64,000 bases of DNA, from assembly GCA_947627155.1 (NCBI GenBank), contig CANQUX010000006.1:1-64000 (forward strand), read 5' to 3'. Shown here piece after piece: positions 1-11,749 of the stretch. How positions within the stretch are numbered: position 1 is the first letter of the stretch; the number at the start of each line of letters is the position of its first letter. This DNA is from an uncultured Alphaproteobacteria bacterium. GTDB lineage: Bacteria > Pseudomonadota > Alphaproteobacteria > CAAHEQ01 > UBA3637. The notes under the pieces were generated by a model. The model made no database searches. It saw only the letters and a list, made by a program, of their open reading frames with translations, and was not told the origin of the DNA. The position numbers and the translations under genes were made by a program.

Positions 1-1062
1 GGGCATTTATCAACACAATATGATCGTTATCCCGTTGATTATGATTGCATCATCAGAGGTAATAAAGAGAGTAAAAACGAACTTTATAATTGCCGCGAAG
101 CAGATGCTTATTATATTGCCGTGGGGAACATTTCAAAGGGTGTTTGTAAACCGCTTACAACGCTTGTTGCCGCCATGGACGGCCGTTTGGAAATGGATAT
201 CAATGGTTTGTCCTACACAGGAGGTGATTCATGTACCAGTGATGAAAATAATGAAATTTATGTTGAATTCGATGCAGAGGATGTAAACGGCAATTATGAT
301 TCGAATCGTCCCGAAGGTTGGTGTGCCAAAGATGACGATTGTGACGCTCCAAGATCTGTTTGTGATATAGAAAATCATGAATGTGTGGAATGTATAGATC
401 ATACGGATTGCCCAACTAACAAACCGTTATGCAATATTGATTTGGGTAATTGTGAATCGTGTCCGTCGGAAAAACCTGTATGGTATAACAATACATGCGT
501 GGAATGTAAAACAAGCACCGATTGTGCCGGTAATCCGAACGGGAGCGTTTGTGAAGAAAATCGCTGTGTTTGTTCACAAAGCAGTCAATGTCAACAAAAA
601 GACACAGCGCCTTATTGTGATCAATCGGCAAAGCAATGTACGGCTTGTCCGGACGGTGGCACATACAGCAATGAAGAACGGGCTTGCGTTATTTCCATTG
701 ATACGGAGCAGTTTAATCAACTCAGTGAACAAACGTATCAATGTATTATCAGAAATGCAAATCCTAAATTCGGCCCTTATGAGCATACATATACGTTATA
801 TATGAAAGGGCATATTGATGATTGGCTGGTGTTTTATAAAGATGCACAAACAGATATGACGCAGTCTTGTCCGCCCCCCGACGGATATAAGGCTAAAATA
901 CCTTGTTTGCCGCAAGCTGAGCATCATTGTGATGTAGCACAGCCGAGAGACAGAACAGAAATCGGTGATTTGGAAGCCGGACATACCGGAACATTGGTTG
1001 TATATAGCACGGTTACCTATTTAAGAAATTACGCAACGGTATGGGGTGTTTTGAAAGAGTAA
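1..1062 (+). CDS. Cys-rich (EGF-like) prepilin-family protein, 5'-truncated by window start
   Basis: Frame 1 is open from base 1 (GHLSTQYDRYPVDYDC...YYIAVGNISKGVCKPLTTLV) and collinear with the complete paralogue at 31327-32451; the listed ORF start at 121 is internal. Confidence 0.8.
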   Translation, partial: GHLSTQYDRYPVDYDCIIRGNKESKNELYNCREADAYYIAVGNISKGVCKPLTTLVAAMDGRLEMDINGLSYTGGDSCTSDENNEIYVEFDAEDVNGNYDSNRPEGWCAKDDDCDAPRSVCDIENHECVECIDHTDCPTNKPLCNIDLGNCESCPSEKPVWYNNTCVECKTSTDCAGNPNGSVCEENRCVCSQSSQCQQKDTAPYCDQSAKQCTACPDGGTYSNEERACVISIDTEQFNQLSEQTYQCIIRNANPKFGPYEHTYTLYMKGHIDDWLVFYKDAQTDMTQSCPPPDGYKAKIPCLPQAEHHCDVAQPRDRTEIGDLEAGHTGTLVVYSTVTYLRNYATVWGVLKE

Positions 1063-1186
1063 AAGCGGCAATGTATGGATGGCTTGGGGAGGAACAGCCC
1101 GATATCAAAAATTAACAAACGATGCCGCGGCTTGGCTGGTGTTGGGTGATGAATAAAAAATCGACACAAAAACTTTTACAACACTT

Positions 1187-1243
1187 TAAAAAACAGGCTG
1201 TTTAAAAAATAACAGCCTGCTTTCAGGCTTTTTTATTTCATTG
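1187..1243 (+). terminator. Hairpin terminator(s) downstream of the partial pilin-like gene
   Basis: CAGGCTGTT-taaaaaat-AACAGCCTG stem followed by an overlapping CCTGctttCAGG stem and a T-run. Confidence 0.55.
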
Positions 1244-1312
1244 TTTTTGGCTTTTCCATATAAAAAAATCGGCTGCCGAAACGCTAACCGACTTTTTTTG
1301 AGTTAATAAGCT

Positions 1313-2080
1313 TTATTCTCTTCCGCCATTTGAAATTTGTTCCCCTCTCGATGACTCGTTTGTATTGCCTTCGCTTTCCGGAACAGGATCTGCATTGGCT
1401 TTTAACGTATTATTGCCACTTGCAGTGTTACCCGTATCATGAGGGTCAACAGAGGGTTGAGAAGTACCCGGTTCAGTGTTTTGGCTCGGCTCATTACCGT
1501 TATTCTGTGCTTGTTTTGTTTCACCCGAAGTTACTTTACCGCTATCTGCAGCGTGATTACCATTATGTTTAATCCGTTGAGGCTTACCCAACACAGCTGA
1601 AAAGAAGCGATCGAGTGTGCTCTCTTCACCATTTGCGGTGTTTGTATTACTATGAACTTTCTGTTCATAGTTTTTAATAGCTACAGCAATTTCTAATAAT
1701 CCTTTTATTGTCTCAATACGTTTCATAGACTCTTTAATTTGGGGAATGAATTTTTTAACCATTACTTTTTTTTCATCCTTTTCGGTGTCTATATCCACGT
1801 TTTCATACTCTGCATAAATTTTCTGCGCATCTTCATTCAGTTTTCGGACTCTGTTTTTGAATTGTTCAGCAATCTTTTTGGATACATCAAAGTCAACCGG
1901 ATCTTTATGGTAATCTTCTATGCTTTTATTGAGTTTTTCCAATGTATCACCCATTCCTTTCAAAAACCCAAATTTTGATTTTCTTGTTTTACCCTCACTC
2001 GGAGAGGAATTTCCACCTGTTGCCGACATGGCAAGATCATCAACATCTTTCTTTGTCGGTGTTTTATTTATTTCATCCAT
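1313..2080 (-). CDS. Hypothetical soluble effector-like protein with low-complexity C-terminal tail
   Basis: 255-aa ORF; promoter TTGCAA-N17-TATAAT upstream; shares EDAQKIYAEY core and NTNESSR/NGGR tail with the next ORF. Confidence 0.75.
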   Translation of the reverse strand: MDEINKTPTKKDVDDLAMSATGGNSSPSEGKTRKSKFGFLKGMGDTLEKLNKSIEDYHKDPVDFDVSKKIAEQFKNRVRKLNEDAQKIYAEYENVDIDTEKDEKKVMVKKFIPQIKESMKRIETIKGLLEIAVAIKNYEQKVHSNTNTANGEESTLDRFFSAVLGKPQRIKHNGNHAADSGKVTSGETKQAQNNGNEPSQNTEPGTSQPSVDPHDTGNTASGNNTLKANADPVPESEGNTNESSRGEQISNGGRE

Positions 2081-2118
2081 ATTTTTTTCCTTTCCAAAAA
2101 GTTAACTTCCTGTTAAGA

Positions 2119-2147
2119 ATTATACAATAAACATACGTTTTTTGCAA
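2119..2147 (-). promoter_or_regulatory. Promoter with ACATACGT core in the -35/-10 spacer
   Basis: Minus strand: TTGCAA AAAACGTATGTTTATTG TATAAT. Confidence 0.7.
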
Positions 2148-2174
2148 CACTTTTTTCTATTCAATAAGTTTTAT

Positions 2175-2867
2175 TTATCTTCCGCCATTTGTTCTCGATG
2201 ACTCGTTTGTATTGCCTTCACTTGCCGGAACAGACTGTGCGTTACCTTTTAAAGTCGGTAATCCCGTACTATTCCCGCTTGCGGTGTTACTAACACGAGG
2301 AGCAATCATCTGTGAAGTATTCGCTTCATTGTTTGAACTTTCTTTGCCACCGACAGTGTTTATATTATCAGGAGAATTCTGTTGTTCATAGTTTTTAACG
2401 GCTACGGAAATATCTAATGATTCTATCATTTTATCAAGATATTCCATAGACTTTTTATTTCTTGCCATGAATTTTGCAACCATTACTTTAAATTCATCAC
2501 TTGCGCTGCCTTTATCCATTTTTTTATACTCTGCATAAATTTTTTGCGCATCTTCATACAGTTTTCGGGCTTCTTCTTTTAATTGTTCAACGTATTCATC
2601 TTTCTCGGCCTCTTTTTTGAGTGTTCCTAACCCGGGTTGACCGGTTGTAGCCTTAATGGCCGGTGTTATTTTCTCCTCTTTTTTGAGTGTTTCTGACCCG
2701 ATTTTACCGGAATCTTTTGCGCTTTCATTGATTTCTTCCAACGGAGCAAATCTTTTATTCACATTCTCAAGAAATTCTTTCCTCTTCTTGAATTCATCAA
2801 ATGATTTTCTTATTTCACGCTCACTCGCATAAAAATTTCCGCCTGACGCTGTATTATTTTCACTCAT
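2175..2867 (-). CDS. Hypothetical soluble effector-like protein, paralogue of 1313-2080
   Basis: 230 aa; shared EDAQKIYAEY, VAxKNYEQ and C-terminal SEGNTNESSR...NGGR; upstream TTGCAT-N17-TATAAT. Confidence 0.75.
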   Translation of the reverse strand: MSENNTASGGNFYASEREIRKSFDEFKKRKEFLENVNKRFAPLEEINESAKDSGKIGSETLKKEEKITPAIKATTGQPGLGTLKKEAEKDEYVEQLKEEARKLYEDAQKIYAEYKKMDKGSASDEFKVMVAKFMARNKKSMEYLDKMIESLDISVAVKNYEQQNSPDNINTVGGKESSNNEANTSQMIAPRVSNTASGNSTGLPTLKGNAQSVPASEGNTNESSRTNGGR

Positions 2868-3010
2868 ACTTTCCTCCTACAAAGATTTACAAAACAGTTA
2901 CTCTATTATACACTCAAAAAACCTTTTATGCAAGTATTTTTTATAACACCAAAAAAGAGCAGAAACTCAACTTTCTGCCCTTTTTTTGTTGCCTTAAACT
3001 TGAAATAAGC

Positions 3011-3547
3011 TTATTTATCGGCTTTTTTCGCAGCAGCTTTGCGCGGCGCTTTTTTAGCCGGCTTTTCTTCCGCTGTTTGTTCGGCTTTTGCTTCTTTTTC
3101 GGCCTTTTTAGCCGGTTTTTCCTTATCGGCAACCGGTGCATCGGCTTCAACTTCAACAATTTGACCCGATTCTTTTCCTTTGGCGGTTACATCTCTGTCA
3201 ACCAATTCAATAATGGCCATCGGCGCACAATCACCAAACCGGAAACCGGCCTTTAACACCCGAACATATCCGCCCGGACGAGAAGCATAACGCGGCGCAA
3301 CCACGCTCAACAATTTTTCCGTCATGGCTTCATCCCGCAGGAAAGAAATCAATTGACGCCGAACATGCAGCGTGTTTGTTTTGCTTTTTGTAATCAATTT
3401 TTCAACAATCGGCCGTAATTCTTTTGCTTTCGGCAAGGTTGTTTTTATTTGTTCATGTTTAATGAGTGACACCGCCATATTCGCAAACATGGAACGACGA
3501 TGAGCTGCTTTTTTATTGAGTGTTCTTTTACTAAATCCGTGACGCAT
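3011..3547 (-). CDS. rplQ: 50S ribosomal protein L17 with Ala/Lys-rich C-terminal extension
   Basis: [46 protein letters not shown]; operon position. Confidence 0.97.
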   Translation of the reverse strand: MRHGFSKRTLNKKAAHRRSMFANMAVSLIKHEQIKTTLPKAKELRPIVEKLITKSKTNTLHVRRQLISFLRDEAMTEKLLSVVAPRYASRPGGYVRVLKAGFRFGDCAPMAIIELVDRDVTAKGKESGQIVEVEADAPVADKEKPAKKAEKEAKAEQTAEEKPAKKAPRKAAAKKADK

Positions 3548-3670
3548 TGTTTTTTTCCTTTCATGTTAAGACCTTGACGCGCAAAGTCGATAATACAAAC
3601 CTTTCTTCCACACCGCCTGCGCGGGCTATGCAAAGAAAAGACGCCGAAGACCGCCTCCGGCGATTTTTTC

Positions 3671-4684
3671 TTAATCCTCCGTATCGATACCGGCTGATAA
3701 AGCTTCCACGTTTTCCGGTGGCCAGCCCTCAACCTGCATACCGAGATGCAAATCCATATTTGCCAGCAATTCTTTGATTTCATTCAAAGATTTCCGACCA
3801 AAGTTCGGCGTTCGCAACATTTCGGCTTCTGTTTTTTGAACCAAATCACCGATATAAATAATATTGTCGTTTTTCAGGCAGTTTGCCGAACGAACGGATA
3901 ATTCCAAATCGTCCACTTTTTGTAATAAATGCTTGTTAAACGGCAACTCGGCAATTTTTTCTTCCAATGTGGCTTCTTCCGGCTCTTCAAAGTTAATAAA
4001 GGCTTTCAATTGCTCTTGCAAAATACGCGCCGCCAAAGCCGTTGCATCCTCCGGCGAAACAACACCGTTTGTTTCAACCGTTAAATACAATTTATCATAG
4101 TCCGTTTGCTGCCCGACACGCGCATTGACAACCTTATAAATAACCGATTTCACCGGCGAATAAATGGAATCGATAGGAAGTAAACCGATCGGGCAATCTT
4201 CCGGCCGATTTTCCGCTGCCGTGACATATCCGCGACCTGTTGCGACCGTCATTTCCATATTAACCGACGCACCGGCTTCCAATGTGCAGATAACCAAATC
4301 GGGATTTAAAATTTCCACGCTTTGATTTGTCGTAATTTGAGCTGCCGTCACAACGGCCGGCCCCGTAACGTTTAAATAAATTTTTTGCGGCAGTTCCGAG
4401 CTGACTCTTAATGCCAATCCCTTAATATTTAAAATGATTTCAGGAACATCTTCCCGAACACCCGGAATTGATGAAAATTCATGCAACACACCGTCAATTT
4501 TAACGGCTGTTACGGCTCCGCCCTGCAATGAGGATAATAACACCCGACGTAACGCATTGCCCAATGTTGTACCGAACCCGCGTTCCAACGGCTCAATAAC
4601 CATTGTCGCTTTAAATCCGGGAACAACTTGCTGCGCCGATAACGTGCTCGGTTTAATTAAGTCCTGCCAATTTTTCTGTATCAT
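3671..4684 (-). CDS. rpoA: DNA-directed RNA polymerase subunit alpha
   Basis: [44 protein letters not shown]. Confidence 0.98.
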   Translation of the reverse strand: MIQKNWQDLIKPSTLSAQQVVPGFKATMVIEPLERGFGTTLGNALRRVLLSSLQGGAVTAVKIDGVLHEFSSIPGVREDVPEIILNIKGLALRVSSELPQKIYLNVTGPAVVTAAQITTNQSVEILNPDLVICTLEAGASVNMEMTVATGRGYVTAAENRPEDCPIGLLPIDSIYSPVKSVIYKVVNARVGQQTDYDKLYLTVETNGVVSPEDATALAARILQEQLKAFINFEEPEEATLEEKIAELPFNKHLLQKVDDLELSVRSANCLKNDNIIYIGDLVQKTEAEMLRTPNFGRKSLNEIKELLANMDLHLGMQVEGWPPENVEALSAGIDTED

Positions 4685-4753
4685 AATAAGGCTCCCTTAT
4701 TGTTAGGTTAAACAATCCGTAGGCGATTATATTTCATAACCGCCCGAATAACA

Positions 4754-5146
4754 TTACACACGACGCCGTTTGCGTGCACGACAGCCGTTGTGCGGAATTG
4801 ATGTAATGTCTTTGATGCTTGTAATTACCAAACCGGCTGCCTGAAAGGCGCGTAATGCCGATTCACGACCCGAACCCGGCCCTGTTACAAGCACATCAAT
4901 TGTTTTTAAACCATGTTCCATTGCTTTATGCGCGGCATCGTCTGCGGCCACTTGAGCGGCATACGGCGTTGATTTCCGTGATCCTTTAAAACCTTTCAAA
5001 CCGGCAGATGACCATGAAATGGTATTTCCCTGCGCATCGGTAATGGTGACCATCGTGTTGTTAAATGTGGAATTCACATGTGCGACACCGACGGAAATGT
5101 TTTTCTTATCGCGATTTTTTGTCCGCGTTACTTTTTTTTCAGCCAT
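4754..5146 (-). CDS. rpsK: 30S ribosomal protein S11
   Basis: Sequence and operon position ([18 protein letters not shown]...[12 protein letters not shown]). Confidence 0.98.
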   Translation of the reverse strand: MAEKKVTRTKNRDKKNISVGVAHVNSTFNNTMVTITDAQGNTISWSSAGLKGFKGSRKSTPYAAQVAADDAAHKAMEHGLKTIDVLVTGPGSGRESALRAFQAAGLVITSIKDITSIPHNGCRARKRRRV

Positions 5147-5160
5147 TTAATATCCCTTTC

Positions 5161-5538
5161 CTACTTCGTTACCTTTTTCTTGCCGGCAATCGCAATGGCT
5201 TTTCCTTTACGAGTACGGGCATTTGTGTGTGTTCTTTGTCCGCGCACCGGCAATCCTTTCCGATGACGCAAACCCCGATAACAACCTAAATCCATCAATC
5301 TCTTGATGTTTAAGGATACTTCACGGCGCAAATCACCTTCAACCCGATAGGAATTGTCAATCAATTCACGGATTTTCAGTGTTTCTTCATCTGTGAGTTC
5401 ATTCACGCGTTTATGCGTGTCAATATTTAATTTGCTGCAAATTTCTTCAGCTTTTTTCCGGCCGATTCCATAAATGTACGTTAAACCGATAACGACGATT
5501 TTGGATGTCGGAATGTTTACACCAGCAATACGTGCCAA
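5161..5538 (-). CDS. rpsM: 30S ribosomal protein S13
   Basis: [26 protein letters not shown]...[25 protein letters not shown]. Confidence 0.98.
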   Translation of the reverse strand: MARIAGVNIPTSKIVVIGLTYIYGIGRKKAEEICSKLNIDTHKRVNELTDEETLKIRELIDNSYRVEGDLRREVSLNIKRLMDLGCYRGLRHRKGLPVRGQRTHTNARTRKGKAIAIAGKKKVTK

Positions 5539-5654
5539 GGTCTTTCTCCATTCTTTTTAATCAAAACAACGACTACAAATCTCGCTTTTCAAAGCAAGAC
5601 ACCTAAACGAGCGGGAAGTATAGACTACTTCGTTCAGAATGTCAAGCAAAAAAA

Positions 5655-6335
5655 TCAATAGCCGACTATTTTTCTTATTTTTTCACTGACAACGTCGATG
5701 GGTCCCGTCCCGTCAACGCACACCAAAAGCCCCTTCATTTCGTAGTAAGGTATAACCGGAGCCGTTACCCGCCGGAAAAGACGCAGTCTAGATACAACCG
5801 TTTCAAAGGTATCGTCCGCCCGACGCGTAAATTCTTTGCCGCCGCACACATCACATATGCCGAACACATGCGGCTGCTTAAACTTTTCATGATAAAGCGT
5901 ATGGCATTTGGCACAGGCATACCGTCCGATAATGCGATCAATCACATAATCATCGGGAACCTGCAACAATAACACCAAATCTATTCCCATGTTGTATTTC
6001 GCGTATTTCCGAGAGTTTAATGCCTTATCCAGCGCTTTTGCCTGCGATAATTCCCGCGGAAATCCGTCTAATATATACCCGTTTTGATTTTCCGGCTTGA
6101 ACAACTCTTTTTCCATCAGCCGAATCGCCAATTGATCGGGTACCATATTTCCTTTGTCAATTAATGCCTTTACCTGTCGCGCTTCTTCATCTGTTCCGCG
6201 CGCCACACCGCGTAAAATATCGCCCATGGAAAAGGCATTTATCCCCAATTTTTCGGATAAAACGGCACTCTGCGTTCCCTTACCGCTTCCGGGTGCCCCC
6301 ATCATCACAATATTTCTTTTCAGTGTTTCAGGCAT
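5655..6335 (-). CDS. adk: Adenylate kinase with Cys4 (zinc-type) lid
   Basis: GAPGSGKGTQ P-loop; CAKC...CDVC lid. Confidence 0.97.
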   Translation of the reverse strand: MPETLKRNIVMMGAPGSGKGTQSAVLSEKLGINAFSMGDILRGVARGTDEEARQVKALIDKGNMVPDQLAIRLMEKELFKPENQNGYILDGFPRELSQAKALDKALNSRKYAKYNMGIDLVLLLQVPDDYVIDRIIGRYACAKCHTLYHEKFKQPHVFGICDVCGGKEFTRRADDTFETVVSRLRLFRRVTAPVIPYYEMKGLLVCVDGTGPIDVVSEKIRKIVGY

Positions 6336-6347
6336 TTTAAAATTCCT

Positions 6348-7679
6348 TTATAAGCGCCCTTTCAAACGGGCTTTACGAATTAATCCTTCATATTGATGCG
6401 CAATCAGGTGCGATTGAATTTGTGAAACGGTATCCATAATCACCGACACCACAATCAATAATGTTGTACCGCCCAAAAAGAACGGCACACCCCATGTGGC
6501 AATCAAAAATTCCGGTAAAATACATAAAATCGTTAAATAGACAGCACCCAACAATGTGAGCCGCGTAATCACATAATCCAAATAATCCGCCGTGTTTTTA
6601 CCCGGACGAATACCGGCAATAAATCCGCCTTGCCGTTTTAAATTATCAGCCGTTTCCGTCGGGTTCGATTGAATACCCGTATAGAAAAACGTAAAGAACA
6701 TAATTAAAAAACCGAATAAAATAATGTAAAGCCACTGCCCCGGTGACAACAATACCGATAACGTTGCCAACCAATCAGACGTGTTTGTTTTCGATGTAAA
6801 TTGAACAATGGCAACCGGAATGGCTAAAATGGCACTGGCAAAAATCGGCGGCATCACGCCCGTCGGATTAATTTTCAGCGGTAAATGCGAATTGGCATTT
6901 TGTGCCGTTCCCATCATCATGTTCCGTTTCGGATATTGAATGGGAATGCGCCGTTGCGCCATTTCCACAAACACCACAATGTAAACAATGGCAATGGTCA
7001 TAATCAATAATAAAATTAAGGTGAGTGAAGACATGGCACCGGTTTTGTTTTCCTCCAACACCCGCGCCAATGCACCCGGAATACCGGCAACAATACCCGT
7101 CATAATAATCAGCGACGCACCGTTTCCGACACCGCGTGCCGTGATTTGCTCACCCAACCAAACAACAAACATGGTACCGCCCAAAAGCGATACAACGGTG
7201 GATAATTCAAACATACCGCCCGATGACATAATCACCGCGCCCGCGCTTTCCAAAGCCTTTGCCATAAAGAAAGCCTGCACCACCGTAATTAAAACCGTTA
7301 AATAGCGTGTGTATTGATTGATTTTCCGCATACCCGATTCGCCTTCTTTTTTCAACGCCATTAAAGACGGAATAACACTGGCACCCAATTGAACAATAAT
7401 CGATGCGGAAATGTAAGGCATAATGTTTAAAGCCAAAATGGACATACGCGATAAGGCGCCGCCCGTAAAGGCGTTAAACATTCCCAATAAACCGCCGGAA
7501 TTTTCCGAAAAGAAATCAGTCAACACCGTCGGGTTAATGCCCGGGAAGGGAATATAAGTCCCCAAACGAAACACCACAAGGGCAAACAGAGTGAACAACA
7601 ACCGCTTTTGCAAATCTTTCGCTTTCGAAAAAGCTGAAAAATCCATACTTGCCGTTAATTTATCCGATACTGATGCCAT
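6348..7679 (-). CDS. secY: Preprotein translocase subunit SecY
   Basis: SecY signature sequence and operon position. Confidence 0.98.
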   Translation of the reverse strand: MASVSDKLTASMDFSAFSKAKDLQKRLLFTLFALVVFRLGTYIPFPGINPTVLTDFFSENSGGLLGMFNAFTGGALSRMSILALNIMPYISASIIVQLGASVIPSLMALKKEGESGMRKINQYTRYLTVLITVVQAFFMAKALESAGAVIMSSGGMFELSTVVSLLGGTMFVVWLGEQITARGVGNGASLIIMTGIVAGIPGALARVLEENKTGAMSSLTLILLLIMTIAIVYIVVFVEMAQRRIPIQYPKRNMMMGTAQNANSHLPLKINPTGVMPPIFASAILAIPVAIVQFTSKTNTSDWLATLSVLLSPGQWLYIILFGFLIMFFTFFYTGIQSNPTETADNLKRQGGFIAGIRPGKNTADYLDYVITRLTLLGAVYLTILCILPEFLIATWGVPFFLGGTTLLIVVSVIMDTVSQIQSHLIAHQYEGLIRKARLKGRL

Positions 7680-7701
7680 TGTTGTTCACTCCTTTGTTGT
7701 C

Positions 7702-8241
7702 CTATGCTTTTTTCGTTTTATGAGGGGCTTTTTTCGGTTCTTTTTTAGAGGTTTTTTCCCCTTTTGTCAAAACCGTCTTTTTAACGGGTTCCACCGTCAG
7801 CTGCCCGCCGGCTTTTTCAACCGCCGCTTGCGCCGCTTTGGAAGCACCCGTTGCCCGAATGCTGACTTTGGCGGTTATTTCGCCTTTTGCCAACACCCGA
7901 ACACCGTCTTTCACATGTTTAATCACACCGGCTTCCATTAACGAAATACCGTTGATTTCTTTTGAAGCATCTAAAACTTTGGCATCAATGGCCTTTTGAA
8001 TGGTGCCTAAATTAACTTCAACGAAAGACAGTTTAAACGGATTGTTGAATCCCCGTTTCGGTAACCGGCGATAAACCGGCATTTGCCCGCCTTCAAAGCC
8101 GTTCAAGCGAACGCCTGTCCGCGCTTTTTGACCCTTAAAACCACGGCCGCCCGTGCGTCCTTTTCCCGAGCCGACGCCGCGGGAAACACGCATTGATTGC
8201 TTACGGGCGCCTTTGTTATCGCGAATTTGATTTAATTTCAT
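7702..8241 (-). CDS. rplO: 50S ribosomal protein L15
   Basis: [18 protein letters not shown]. Confidence 0.97.
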   Translation of the reverse strand: MKLNQIRDNKGARKQSMRVSRGVGSGKGRTGGRGFKGQKARTGVRLNGFEGGQMPVYRRLPKRGFNNPFKLSFVEVNLGTIQKAIDAKVLDASKEINGISLMEAGVIKHVKDGVRVLAKGEITAKVSIRATGASKAAQAAVEKAGGQLTVEPVKKTVLTKGEKTSKKEPKKAPHKTKKA

Positions 8242-8253
8242 TGTTTTTCATCC

Positions 8254-8841
8254 TTATTCTGCGTTAGCAACCGCGCCATCGCGCCGAGACACGATATCGC
8301 CGACTTTCTTACCGCGTTTAGCCGCGATAATCCGAGGCGAAAATTCGCTTGTCAAAGCGGCGAATGTCGCACGAACCATATTGTGCGGATTGGAAGATCC
8401 GGTGCATTTTGCCACAACATCTTGAATGCCCATGGCTTCAAAAATAGCCCGCATCGGACCGCCGGCAATAATACCGGTACCGGCAGGAGCCGTTCTTAAA
8501 GTCACGCAACCGGCACCGAAATGTCCGATCACGTCATGATGCAATGTCCGCCCTTCCCGTAAAGGAATGCGCATAATGTTGCGCCGCGCCAATTCCGCTG
8601 CCTTTTTAATGGCATCGGGAACTTCCTTGGCTTTTGCGTGCGCATAACCGATTCTGCCTTTTTGATCGCCCACGACAACCAATGCCGCGAAAGCAAACCG
8701 TTTACCGCCCTTCACTGTTTTGGAAACACGATTGACATGAACCACGCGTTCCGTGAATTCATCAACTCTTTCCGCATGCGATTCATCGCGATCTTTGCGC
8801 GGACGACGTGCTTTTTTCTCTTGATTTTCTGTTTCAGCCAT
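8254..8841 (-). CDS. rpsE: 30S ribosomal protein S5
   Basis: [46 protein letters not shown]. Confidence 0.98.
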   Translation of the reverse strand: MAETENQEKKARRPRKDRDESHAERVDEFTERVVHVNRVSKTVKGGKRFAFAALVVVGDQKGRIGYAHAKAKEVPDAIKKAAELARRNIMRIPLREGRTLHHDVIGHFGAGCVTLRTAPAGTGIIAGGPMRAIFEAMGIQDVVAKCTGSSNPHNMVRATFAALTSEFSPRIIAAKRGKKVGDIVSRRDGAVANAE

Positions 8842-8850
8842 CTTGCTCTC

Positions 8851-9201
8851 CTAGAATGATAACCCAGCTTCGCGAGCTGCGTCTGCAATTGCTTTGACCC
8901 GACCGTGATACAAATAGCCGCTCCGATCGAATACAACTTCTTTCAATCCGGCTTTCAGTGCTCTTTCGGCAATCAGTTTGCCGACGGCGCTGGCAGCCGC
9001 TACCGTTGAGCCTTTGGCTGTAATTTCCGCATCTTTGGAAGAAGCAGAGACCAATGTGACTCCTTTTTTATCGTCAATAATTTGAGCGTAAATGTTCTTT
9101 TCGGAACGATGTACGGATAATCTCAAACGATTGCCTGCTTTTGTCTTTAAAGCGTAACGAACGCGCGCTCTCCGACGGGCAAGTTTATTTAAATCTTTCA
9201 T
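8851..9201 (-). CDS. rplR: 50S ribosomal protein L18
   Basis: [18 protein letters not shown]...[14 protein letters not shown]. Confidence 0.97.
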   Translation of the reverse strand: MKDLNKLARRRARVRYALKTKAGNRLRLSVHRSEKNIYAQIIDDKKGVTLVSASSKDAEITAKGSTVAAASAVGKLIAERALKAGLKEVVFDRSGYLYHGRVKAIADAAREAGLSF

Positions 9202-9212
9202 GGTACTATTCC

Positions 9213-9746
9213 TTATTTCTTCTTGCCGACTTTACGCAAAACGGTTTCGGTTTCATACTTAACCCCTTTGCCTTTGTACGGTTCCGGTGAACGATAAGAA
9301 CGAATTTCGGAAGCAACCTGCCCCAACAATTGTTTGTCGGCACTGGTCAGCTCAATAATCGTCGGTTGCGGTGTTGCGCATTGCACACCTTGCGGCAACG
9401 TGTAGTCAATATCATGGCTGTATCCCAATGATAATTTCACCTTTTGCCCTTGCGCCTGCGCTTTGTAACCGACGCCGATGAGTTCTAACTTTTTCTTAAA
9501 GCCGTCAGAAACACCGACAACCATATTGTGAACGTTCGCACGAACCGTTCCCCACAACATACGGTGTTCTTTATCATCCGAAACCGGACGGACGACAATT
9601 TCATCATTTTCCTGTTTCACGCTCACGCCGTGCGGTATGTGCGTTTTTAATTCGCCGAGTTTGCCTTTCACGACAATTTCCGTTTCGGAAATGCTCGCAG
9701 TAACACCGGCCGGTAATTTAACAGGATGTTTTCCAATTCGAGACAT
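9213..9746 (-). CDS. rplF: 50S ribosomal protein L6
   Basis: [15 protein letters not shown]...[12 protein letters not shown]. Confidence 0.98.
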   Translation of the reverse strand: MSRIGKHPVKLPAGVTASISETEIVVKGKLGELKTHIPHGVSVKQENDEIVVRPVSDDKEHRMLWGTVRANVHNMVVGVSDGFKKKLELIGVGYKAQAQGQKVKLSLGYSHDIDYTLPQGVQCATPQPTIIELTSADKQLLGQVASEIRSYRSPEPYKGKGVKYETETVLRKVGKKK

Positions 9747-9758
9747 GGTATAATCCTC

Positions 9759-10157
9759 CTAAAATACTTTGCACAAAACTTCGCCGCCTAAATTGGCCTG
9801 ACGGGCTTCGTGATCGGACATAACGCCCGACGGGGTTGATAAAACATAAATGCCCAATCCGTTATAAAAACGAGGCAAATCTTTCACTTTTGAATAAACA
9901 CGACGACCGGGTGTTGACACACGTTCAATTTCCTTAATCACCGGTTTATCTTCAAAATATTTCAATTCGATTTTAAATTCACGAACACCTGCACGCAACT
10001 GTACGGTTTCAAAATTACGAATGTATCCTTCGCGTTTTAAAACCTCCAACACGTTTGCGCGTAAATTCGAAGCCGGTGCCGTTACAAAACTTTTATGAGC
10101 CATACCGCCGTTTCTGATGCGTGTCAGCATATCGCCCAAAGGATCTGTCATAGACAT
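9759..10157 (-). CDS. rpsH: 30S ribosomal protein S8
   Basis: [15 protein letters not shown]...[13 protein letters not shown]. Confidence 0.98.
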   Translation of the reverse strand: MSMTDPLGDMLTRIRNGGMAHKSFVTAPASNLRANVLEVLKREGYIRNFETVQLRAGVREFKIELKYFEDKPVIKEIERVSTPGRRVYSKVKDLPRFYNGLGIYVLSTPSGVMSDHEARQANLGGEVLCKVF

Positions 10158-10169
10158 GGTGCTTCCTCC

Positions 10170-10475
10170 TTACCAACTCGATTTCGTCATACCCGGAATC
10201 TGTCCTTCGTTCGCCAGTTTCCGTAATTGAATACGACTCATTTTTAATTTACGATAATTACCGTGCGACCGACCGGTTAATTTGCACCGGTGATGCACCC
10301 GAACGGCCGAACCGTTCCGCGGTAATGCGGCTAATTTAATCGACGCTTCAAAAACCTGTTCCGGCGTTGAATCGCTGCTTTCGATAACCGCTTTTAATGC
10401 CGCGCGTTTATTGGCATATTTCTTAACCAGTTTTTCGCGCTTGATGTTTCTGTTAATTAAACATTTTTTCGACAT
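10170..10475 (-). CDS. rpsN: 30S ribosomal protein S14
   Basis: [36 protein letters not shown]. Confidence 0.97.
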   Translation of the reverse strand: MSKKCLINRNIKREKLVKKYANKRAALKAVIESSDSTPEQVFEASIKLAALPRNGSAVRVHHRCKLTGRSHGNYRKLKMSRIQLRKLANEGQIPGMTKSSW

Positions 10476-10486
10476 AGTGCATTTCC

Positions 10487-11029
10487 TTATTTCATAAACG
10501 GCATACCGAATCCGGCCAAAAGTGCTTTGGCTTCGGCATCGGTTTTCGCCGTTGTGCTGATAACAATGTCCATACCGCGAATTTTGTCAACCGCGTCATA
10601 GTTGATTTCCAAAAACACGATTTGTTCTTTTAAACCCATCGCATAATTGCCGTGGCCGTCAAAACTTTTGGCCGAAACACCGCGGAAGTCGCGTACACGC
10701 GGCAATGCCATGGTGATTAATCTGTCCAAAAATTCATACATTTTATCCCGACGCAGCGTTACTTTGCATCCGATCGGCATACCGGCACGTAATTTAAACG
10801 TGGCAATGGATTTTTTAGAATGCGTTAAAACCGGCTTTTGACCCGCTATGGCTTCCATGTCTTTCAAAGCACCTTCCAACGCTTTTCTGTCTTCCGTTGC
10901 TTCTCCGACACCCATATTCAGAACAATTTTGTCCAAATGGGGAATTTCCATTTTGTTTTTGTAGCCGAATTGAGCTAACAAAGCGGGAGCGATTTCTTCA
11001 TCATATTTCTTTTTTAATCTTGCTGTCAT
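10487..11029 (-). CDS. rplE: 50S ribosomal protein L5
   Basis: [46 protein letters not shown]. Confidence 0.98.
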   Translation of the reverse strand: MTARLKKKYDEEIAPALLAQFGYKNKMEIPHLDKIVLNMGVGEATEDRKALEGALKDMEAIAGQKPVLTHSKKSIATFKLRAGMPIGCKVTLRRDKMYEFLDRLITMALPRVRDFRGVSAKSFDGHGNYAMGLKEQIVFLEINYDAVDKIRGMDIVISTTAKTDAEAKALLAGFGMPFMK

Positions 11030-11040
11030 GATGTTATCCC

Positions 11041-11355
11041 TTACTTCGTAATCACTTCGCCCGAGCGTTTTGAAACGCGGACTTTTTGATCATTTACAAT
11101 TTTAAATCCGACGCGTGTTGCTTTTCCGGATTTCGGGTCAATCAACGCCACGTTGGAAACATGAATCGGGGCTTCTTTTGTTTGAATGCCGCCGGCATTT
11201 TCCTGTGTGGGCTTTTGATGTCTTTTGACCAAATTAATCCCTTGCACCAAAACTTTATTGTCTTTCGGCATGGATTTCAACACTTCGCCTGTTTTTCCTT
11301 TGTCGCGACCCGTAATCACAATCACCTGATCGCCTTTTTTAATTTTCATAGCCAT
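11041..11355 (-). CDS. rplX: 50S ribosomal protein L24
   Basis: [23 protein letters not shown] (KOW). Confidence 0.97.
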   Translation of the reverse strand: MAMKIKKGDQVIVITGRDKGKTGEVLKSMPKDNKVLVQGINLVKRHQKPTQENAGGIQTKEAPIHVSNVALIDPKSGKATRVGFKIVNDQKVRVSKRSGEVITK

Positions 11356-11356
11356 G

Positions 11357-11725
11357 TTATAAAACCTCCGGCGCTAATGACATAATTTTGGCATAGTTCT
11401 TCGCACGTAATTCACGTGTAACCGGTCCGAAGATACGCGTTCCGATGGGTTCGCCGTCTTTGTTGACCAATACAACCGCGTTGGAATCAAAGCGAATTGC
11501 CGTACCGTCTTGTCTATGAATTTCTTTCGCCGTCCGAACGATTAATGCCCGTTGGACGTCGCCTTTTTTGACTTTTCCGCGTGGTTTTGCTTTTTTGACG
11601 GAAACAATAATCACGTCTCCGACAGAGGCAACCTTACGCTTCGAGCCGCCAATCACTTTAATGCACTGAACTTTCAGAGCGCCTGAGTTATCAGCAACAT
11701 CAAGGTTTGTTTCTACTTGAATCAT
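11357..11725 (-). CDS. rplN: 50S ribosomal protein L14
   Basis: [37 protein letters not shown]. Confidence 0.98.
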   Translation of the reverse strand: MIQVETNLDVADNSGALKVQCIKVIGGSKRKVASVGDVIIVSVKKAKPRGKVKKGDVQRALIVRTAKEIHRQDGTAIRFDSNAVVLVNKDGEPIGTRIFGPVTRELRAKNYAKIMSLAPEVL

Positions 11726-11749
11726 CGGTTTATCCTTCCTAATTCGCGT

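Noticed and set aside
121-1062. ORF start at 121 as a real gene start
   Set aside because: The frame is open to base 1 and aligns with the interior of the paralogue at 31327-32451, so the gene begins before the window.
1063-1160. Pseudogene remnant after the first prepilin-like gene (…NDAAAWLVLGDE*)
   Set aside because: Short and without a recognisable homologue in the window; too weak to claim.
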